DNA from: Psychromonas antarctica
GTDB taxonomy: Bacteria > Pseudomonadota > Gammaproteobacteria > Enterobacterales > Psychromonadaceae
Direction: 5' to 3'
Assembly (NCBI RefSeq): GCF_022267535.1
Contig: NZ_JAHNZV010000005.1
Span: 1-64,000, forward strand
Length of the DNA: 64,000 nt
The translations under genes were made by a program, and so were the position numbers. The stretch's first letter is position 1. Every line of letters begins with the position of its first letter. Below, one piece after another: positions 59,801 through 64,000 of the stretch. The notes beneath the pieces are model-generated. The model searched no databases. It saw only the letters and a program-made list of their open reading frames with translations, and had not been told where the DNA came from.

Positions 59801-60199
59801 TTGCAGAGTATAAACTGTATCAGGCTCTACTTGTGTAAGGTTTTCTATATCTACAGTGAAACTCGTATCGACAGCCCATGCATCATCAGCCACCTTGAAC
59901 TCTGGAATACCAGCAACAAATTCTACATTCTCAAGGTAATAACCATCATCTTTGAAAATCAATTTGAAGGTATCTTCAGCACCCCAACCACTGAATCCAC
60001 CTTTAAGGTAAAGATCTACTGCGTAAGGCGCTGTGGGTTCAGGAATGATACAAGCTGTTTGTGTTTCATCTAAAATTTGCGGCAGATCACAAGTTAATAT
60101 TGTGTTGTTTTCGTCATTTGCACACCCTGTCAACACGGTGCCAACGGCAAGTAAAATAGCTGTAGCAAGGTATTTTTTTGTAAATTTAAAATTTTTCAT
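56831..60199 (-). CDS. Large secreted lipoprotein glycoside hydrolase, (alpha/alpha)6 barrel
   Basis: An 1122-residue lipoprotein: signal peptide with lipobox LTGC (C26). Two starch-enzyme-like beta modules follow (about 60-165 and 178-280, LYLKGGFSGWG and LYIRGGFNGW), similar to X25/pullulanase modules. Then a six-hairpin glycosidase domain (about 320-830) has WHYVWTRDLSYAANLG near 405 and YHNRAIWPF near 663, recalling GH15 and debranching-type families. A fibronectin-III-like segment (about 880-965) and a C-terminal carbohydrate-binding-like domain end it. A glucan substrate is inferred from the modules and the window's mal genes; exact family and catalytic acids were not assigned. Confidence 0.72.
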   Translation of the reverse strand: MKNFKFTKKYLATAILLAVGTVLTGCANDENNTILTCDLPQILDETQTACIIPEPTAPYAVDLYLKGGFSGWGAEDTFKLIFKDDGYYLENVEFVAGIPEFKVADDAWAVDTSFTVDIENLTQVEPDTVYTLQTGDGASNMALLITNAGLYDFKLEVGDDLLHPTFSYAQDVAPLDYDLYIRGGFNGWSTDNQLKYLGDNIYQVIMKVAPGNHEFKLAADDWSSEWVLGEEAVTAELENDYTMIGGGANASFFVTETGYYKFTVDASDAAAPVLHIVATDGSEGVEVNPHAGRENIQKLTFTTYDDKEEAATFSADDVTAQYRSYAQSTTQDLRDPGDGYVIYQEKAGQPTIRSGNLAFDALFSLAVNETEQNSVSEIKDGGYNGGQAIDCNCFETGAKWHYVWTRDLSYAANLGLALLDPERVKTSLEFKLSGYRDGVSKPTQASGDDSGLQIVQDTGSGGSWPISTDRVTWAFGAEKALQNLSGETRDAFALKAYKALINTVENDRKAAYDNVDGLYNGEQSFLDWREQTYASWIVGDIASMGSAKALSTNAAHYQALTLIAKLATEQGAPTVATKYQGWADALKIAINKRFWLEDAGMYSSLTAGHQDLAPLHKFDWLGQSLTIITGIADTTRANKVLASYPHSAMGAPVIFPQQPDVAIYHNRAIWPFVTAYGLKAAAQTGNTAVANAAYQTLFRAAALNLSNMENLEWLSLKPNLLDFDNPSLSGPVINSQRQLWSVGAYIGMVIEDVFGVSTDDQGINLKPFITSNLRKEQFADSGNLKLQGLTLQGKVINLEIVLPEASEDTGYYAIQGVTVNGNAATQAIAWTDLTDTNNILITLGDLVAGSTDITKVTADPLSTNDAAVFAPKEPLIQRVFADDTHLAVEFSDTQTGNISYNLYRNGVLVKANVDKGIVADTITPANGEGSCYAVEAVYAETKNYSHHSAPVCFGTTQNISVSDVRVVSNLTVTPADGKIESTYLKNWGDLNDILTVSNITLATAGDYDIQLQYHNSFNAINLGITNGVKWLQVKNAAGDILAEGVIQMPHAAVKNAKKPLVYSTPLAANLAAGTYSLEVTDFYNMSYLSSNTSFIGSGGTEGAVNKFDIAAIRIQPVNSLVE

Positions 60200-60730
60200 A
60201 GGGTAATAAAATCCTTTTATATTTCATGGTCAGAAATGGCAGCGGGTCTGCTTTGAGCACCACCTGAATGAATATCTATTTATCTATTAAGTATGCTTTT
60301 CAGACACACATAAAATTGATTTAAAAGGAGGAATCTAGCGCAGCAAAGTATTTTTTAAAATATAAACCAATAAAAGCAACACTTTATAGCACCTCTTTGT
60401 AGATCACTTTAAAGTCAGGATAGTGAAATTAAAGTAACAATGATATCGCTTGTTAATTTCATTGTTTTTTTTGAGGCGTTGCGCTTCTTTTTGGAAAAGT
60501 AAGATAGATGGATGCAAAAAGTTGAACCGGCAAAGGCTTAAATATTAAAACGTGGAGTTACTGTCATTGAATAGTATATGTTACCTTCAATATGTGATGC
60601 CCATAATACGACTATCTGATCTACGTTATCAGTGAGGGTATATGCGTATTTTTTATCTCACCTGTTTTTTACTGGCGCCCCCCTAGACTAACAACTCGCC
60701 TTTTCTGAATTAGGCTGCAACATTATGCCA
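60200..60730. other. Intergenic region between the glycoside hydrolase and nifM
   Basis: No gene recognised. AAAAGGAGGAAT (about 60325-60337) and CTGGCGCCCCCC (60672-60683) recall the G-rich boxes near malE and malK. No terminator for nifM was found. Confidence 0.35.
60424..60472 (+). terminator. Orphan plus-strand terminator-like hairpin
   Basis: TGAAATTAA (60424-60432) can pair with TTAATTTCA (60453-60461), or AACAATGA with TCATTGTT, and eight T follow. No plus-strand gene precedes it. Confidence 0.4.
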
Positions 60731-61591
60731 TTAGGTGTTGAGCAATAAATCCTTTAACCACTGGCGCTCATTCTTTTTCTGGCGGTGTTCATTAAGCTGA
60801 TGGCGAATTGCCTTAAGCGCATCCGCTTCTGTTTGCTCCCCGGCAGGAAAAATTTCATGACAAAGCAGTACATGTAAGCCCATTTCACTTTCAATGATGG
60901 CGCTAAGAGTACCAACTTGTAGCGTAAACAGCGCGTTATCTAATTGCGGGTAAAGTTGGCCGCGCGTTACATTGCCAATTAAGCCTTTGTTTAATGCGCT
61001 CGGACATTCAGAGTGTTGCAGGGCTAACGCTGGGAAATTGTCGATATTAGCGCATAATTGAGCATGCAATTTGGTCAATCGTCGAGTAGCTTCTTTTTTG
61101 CTGTTTTCAGGATATTTATCGTTAATGGTGATCAAGATATGGCTTACTTTGCGCTGCTCTGGGTGCTTAAATCTGGCGCGATTTTTTTGATAATAATCAA
61201 ATGCCTCCAGCTCGGTCACTGCACGGTAATTTTGGCTTTGCGCAGCAATGATTTTTTCACAAAGCAGATCCTGATAGATAGCTTGTTGCAATTGCACCTC
61301 GCTTAATCCCTGCTCTTTCAGTGACAGAATAAAACTTTGGTGATTTCCAAACTGCTGCTGCAATTGTTTAATCACAAAATCAACCTCTTCTTCCCGCACC
61401 AGATGATCTTTTGCGGTGCTGCTCTGCAATACCGCCGTTATTAATTTCCCAGCCACTTCAGCCTGTTTCTGGAGGTTTTCTTGGGTACAAATATCCAAGG
61501 ATTCTGGACCGCTTTGAGCGTGATTCCATGCAAGCTTAATTAGTTGATAAGAGAGGCTGACTGGGGTGCTGCTTTGCACTTTACTTAACAT
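60731..61591 (-). CDS. nifM: NifM, peptidyl-prolyl isomerase for nitrogenase iron protein
   Basis: A 286-residue protein. The N-terminal helical half (1-135) is followed by a parvulin-type PPIase domain (about 145-240) with RKVSHILITIND, SECPSALNKGLIG and GLHVLLCHEIFPA. NifM is needed for maturation of NifH in Klebsiella and Azotobacter. Its start overlaps the end of nifZ by 7 bases, and it is last in the run nifS-V-Z-M. No terminator follows that I can see. Confidence 0.9.
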   Translation of the reverse strand: MLSKVQSSTPVSLSYQLIKLAWNHAQSGPESLDICTQENLQKQAEVAGKLITAVLQSSTAKDHLVREEEVDFVIKQLQQQFGNHQSFILSLKEQGLSEVQLQQAIYQDLLCEKIIAAQSQNYRAVTELEAFDYYQKNRARFKHPEQRKVSHILITINDKYPENSKKEATRRLTKLHAQLCANIDNFPALALQHSECPSALNKGLIGNVTRGQLYPQLDNALFTLQVGTLSAIIESEMGLHVLLCHEIFPAGEQTEADALKAIRHQLNEHRQKKNERQWLKDLLLNT

Positions 61592-62085
61592 AGCATCCTT
61601 CCTGATTCATTTTTTACAGACACGCTTACTCCGGATTCATCCAATTTCAATACCGTCTCAGGTATCAACCACGAATTGCTATCTAGGCTATTTTCACGCA
61701 TAAATGACACTCGGTAGTAGAGCGGTTTTTGATTGCTTTCTAGGCCTAAAATGGTGCCGCTGTCACCCACACTAACAACAACCACCCCAGCACTGGTTAG
61801 TGATTTTTGCACAATGACACTATCACCGCGCTCGAACAATCTATCCACCCAAGGCGTTGTTAAATCGCCAAGCTCTGACTCGCGGCAACCTACCGTGCAC
61901 CCCTGCTCAAGAAAATGGACCTGGTAGATGACCTGATCTTGGAGAAATTTACCAACCCCTTTAATATAACCGACACTGCCTCTTCGGATAATGAGATCAC
62001 CACGATTTGTGCCCATAAATGTGCCATCATTCCTAATATTTTTAATCACTCTGACTTTATCGCCATAATCAAAACAAGCATTCAT
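61585..62085 (-). CDS. nifZ: NifZ, MoFe-protein P-cluster maturation factor
   Basis: A 166-residue protein from the ATG at 62085, preceded by AAGGAT; an upstream TTG would overlap nifV. The N-terminal NifZ domain has FDYGDKVRVIKNIRNDGT, RRGSVGYIKGVGKFLQDQVI and HFLEQGCTVGCRESEL. A second, similar domain (about 74-140) has FERGDSVIV and GDSGTILGL. NifZ assists formation of the second P cluster. It overlaps nifM by 7 bases and starts 17 bases after the nifV stop; nifW is not between them. Confidence 0.92.
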   Translation of the reverse strand: MNACFDYGDKVRVIKNIRNDGTFMGTNRGDLIIRRGSVGYIKGVGKFLQDQVIYQVHFLEQGCTVGCRESELGDLTTPWVDRLFERGDSVIVQKSLTSAGVVVVSVGDSGTILGLESNQKPLYYRVSFMRENSLDSNSWLIPETVLKLDESGVSVSVKNESGRMLC

Positions 62086-62101
62086 TATCAATATCCTTAA
62101 A

Positions 62102-63223
62102 TTAGTGTTCTGAGCCAAAAATCAGGCTGCTGATCCCCAGTAACTCGGTGTCGGATGGGTTACGTTTACGACAAATTGCAAACGCCTGCACCGCAGATAA
62201 TAACTTGCTACTCTGGGGCTTATTTAATCTAATGCCAATCCGCGCAAATACGGCTCTGACCGCAGCTTGACCTGAATGTTTGCCTAACACGAAGGTATGA
62301 TTGCGCCCTAATAACTGCGGATCTAATCCTTGATAATTGCGCACATCTTTAATTAAACCATCAACATGGATACCCGATTCATGAGTAAAAACCCGTTCAC
62401 CCACTAAACTTTTTTGTGTCGGTATGGGCCGGCCAGCAGCTAACGAAACCGCTTCACAAAGCGCGGGAAAACCGAGCAGATCGATTCCAGTATCTATCTG
62501 GTAACACTGTGCTAACGCAGCAACCACTTCTTCTAATGCGGCATTGCCAGCGCGCTCGCCTAGCCCCACTACGGTTGTATTGGCATAACACGCGCCCGCT
62601 TTAATAGCAGCAAGCGTATTGGCTGTTGCCAACCCTAAATCATCATGACAATGAATTTCAATCGCTAGCGGCTGAGCACTACTGAGCAGTTTGATTTGCT
62701 CATAAGTTGTAAAAGGGTCGAGCAAACCGAGCGTATCGGCGTAACGCAAGCGTGCTGCACCCGCGCGGCTGGCAACAATGCCAATTTCAATTAAAAAATG
62801 TAGCGAAGCGCGTGATGCATCTTCACAACCGACACATACCTGCAAACCCAGCGATACCGCGTAGCAAATGGCTCTTTGCAGCTCCGCTAAAATAACCTCT
62901 TTGGTGCACCTTAATTTATGCCTGAGCATCTGATCTGAACTGGGAATGGAGATATCAACCCAGTCAAGTTGCAGTTCTGCAGATCGTTTTATCTCTTTCA
63001 ATTTAGGGCGACACCATCCCATTAATATCGCTTTAGGCAGCTCAGCGCGAATAGCGGCGATGGTCAAGCATTCCTCATTGCCCATCGCCGGAATGCCCAC
63101 TTCTAAATGCGTCACTCCCGCCGCCACCAGCATGCTCGCTAAGGACACTTTTTCTTGGCGCGTAAAGGAAACACCGGGCGTTTGCTCCCCATCTCTTAGC
63201 GTTGTATCGTTAATAATGACCAT
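62102..63223 (-). CDS. nifV: Homocitrate synthase NifV
   Basis: A 373-residue enzyme of the isopropylmalate-synthase superfamily. The N-terminal site NDTTLRDGEQTPGV, IHCHDDLGLATAN and GLGERAGNA are the TIM-barrel signatures. The C-terminal part has THESGIHVDGL and LGKHSG. It lacks the leucine-regulatory domain. It makes homocitrate, the organic ligand of FeMo-cofactor, from acetyl-CoA and 2-oxoglutarate. It is 12 bases behind nifS in the same transcript. Confidence 0.94.
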   Translation of the reverse strand: MVIINDTTLRDGEQTPGVSFTRQEKVSLASMLVAAGVTHLEVGIPAMGNEECLTIAAIRAELPKAILMGWCRPKLKEIKRSAELQLDWVDISIPSSDQMLRHKLRCTKEVILAELQRAICYAVSLGLQVCVGCEDASRASLHFLIEIGIVASRAGAARLRYADTLGLLDPFTTYEQIKLLSSAQPLAIEIHCHDDLGLATANTLAAIKAGACYANTTVVGLGERAGNAALEEVVAALAQCYQIDTGIDLLGFPALCEAVSLAAGRPIPTQKSLVGERVFTHESGIHVDGLIKDVRNYQGLDPQLLGRNHTFVLGKHSGQAAVRAVFARIGIRLNKPQSSKLLSAVQAFAICRKRNPSDTELLGISSLIFGSEH

Positions 63224-63235
63224 AAGTACAACCTA

Positions 63236-64000
63236 TTAGGCAAATGTGGGCGCAAAACGTTCCATCTCAACGGGCTTACCATTCTGCCAATAAGGCGATA
63301 ACAAGCGCAGCTTATCAATGATTGCAGCAATCACATCGATCACTTTGTCTATCTCTTTTTCTGTTGTATAACGCGACAACGAAAAGCGAATAGTGCCGTG
63401 CGCTGCGGTGAATGGAATCGACATCGCCTGCATAACATGGGAAGGCTCAAGTGAGCCGGAGGTACATGCACTGCCACTTGATGCGGCAATTCCCTGTTGA
63501 TTAAGGAGCATCAAAATGGCTTCACCTTCCACATATTCAAAGGCGATATTACAAGTATTAGCGGTACGATTACTCGGATCACCAGTAACAAAAGCATGTT
63601 CGACCTGCGCCAAGATCCCTTTTTCAAGTTTATCGCGCAGTGTTTTGATTCTCCCATTCATAGTTTCCAGATGCAGCTCTGCCTGCTCAGCGGCCACGCC
63701 GAAGGCAACAATACTGGCACAGTTTTCAGTCCCTGCTCGGCGACCGCGTTCCTGATGACCGCCACGTAATAGCGGGCGATAACGGATACCTCGACGTACA
63801 TATAAAGCACCAATTCCTTTCGGTGCATGCAATTTATGGCCAGAAAATGAGAGCATATCGATGCCCGAATCTTGTACTTCAATAGGGATTTTACCCGCCG
63901 CCTGCACCGCATCGGTGTGAAATAATATTCCTTTTTGACGGGCTAACTGCGCCATTTCAAGAATAGGAAATAACGTTCCCGTTTCATTATTAGCCCACAT
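63236..64000 (-). CDS. nifS: NifS cysteine desulfurase, C-terminal part (cut by window edge)
   Basis: The last 254 residues of a class V aminotransferase-fold enzyme; the start lies beyond 64000. The PLP lysine is in SFSGHKLHAPKG and the sulfur-carrying cysteine is in SSGSACTSGSLEPSH. Further motifs are FHTDAVQAAGK and RAGTENCASIVAFG. It releases sulfur from cysteine for nitrogenase Fe-S cofactors, usually with NifU, which would lie just outside. The nif context rather than the sequence separates it from IscS. Confidence 0.9.
   Translation of the reverse strand: MWANNETGTLFPILEMAQLARQKGILFHTDAVQAAGKIPIEVQDSGIDMLSFSGHKLHAPKGIGALYVRRGIRYRPLLRGGHQERGRRAGTENCASIVAFGVAAEQAELHLETMNGRIKTLRDKLEKGILAQVEHAFVTGDPSNRTANTCNIAFEYVEGEAILMLLNQQGIAASSGSACTSGSLEPSHVMQAMSIPFTAAHGTIRFSLSRYTTEKEIDKVIDVIAAIIDKLRLLSPYWQNGKPVEMERFAPTFA

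Overview
This AT-rich window looks like chromosome of a marine, psychrophilic-type gammaproteobacterium, most likely Psychromonas or a close relative among the Vibrionales/Alteromonadales. That placement is an inference from protein similarity: RelA, Crp, RpoH, RlmD, TrmA, ObgE, YheU and the men and mal proteins are all close to enterobacterial/Vibrio forms, and a second elongation factor G is present outside the str operon. No rRNA, tRNA, CRISPR array or prophage was found.

Layout. Positions 1-122 are the tail of an IS1595-type transposase. 203-3669 is a sulfane-sulfur (persulfide) cluster: a rhodanese-fused CoA-disulfide/persulfide reductase and a YgaP-like membrane protein, divergent from an ArsR/BigR-type sensor and a split YeeE/YedE (TsuA-like) transporter, with repeated CTAA(A)TTAG palindromes at both promoters. 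4012-7644 is a lipoprotein with 18 Kelch repeats. 7893-19328 is housekeeping: relA, rlmD, barA, a YnaI-type channel, obgE, rpmA-rplU and ispB. 19406-24149 is a trehalose regulon, treR and treB-treC, with two mirror-image operators. purA and a second fusA follow. 28551-34300 holds menaquinone genes (menA divergent from menF-D-H-B; menC and menE are not here), then a 2-Cys peroxiredoxin, cytochrome c, carbonic anhydrase, yheU and crp.

38088-46580 is a maltose locus with unusual order: malEFG on the minus strand, then malT, then malK, with G-rich boxes in both intergenic regions. 47214-55610 is housekeeping again: murI, trmA, a divergent prephenate dehydratase, rpoH, ftsX-ftsE-ftsY and rsmD. A large secreted glycoside hydrolase lipoprotein (56831-60199) may belong to the same glucan-use programme as mal. 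The window ends inside a nitrogen-fixation cluster read on the minus strand, nifS-nifV-nifZ-nifM, implying a diazotroph.

Functional links. Crp, MalT and TreR suggest sugar control of neighbouring alpha-glucan and trehalose uptake. The men genes, cytochrome c and persulfide genes fit a facultative anaerobe. Two families of short dispersed intergenic repeats run through the window: a roughly 100-nt element with a conserved GAAATAGCGG core (five copies) and a MITE-like element with ATACCCAT termini (three copies). They are the main structures not explained by ordinary genes. A 20-residue hydrophobic reading frame beside the trehalose operators is the other one.
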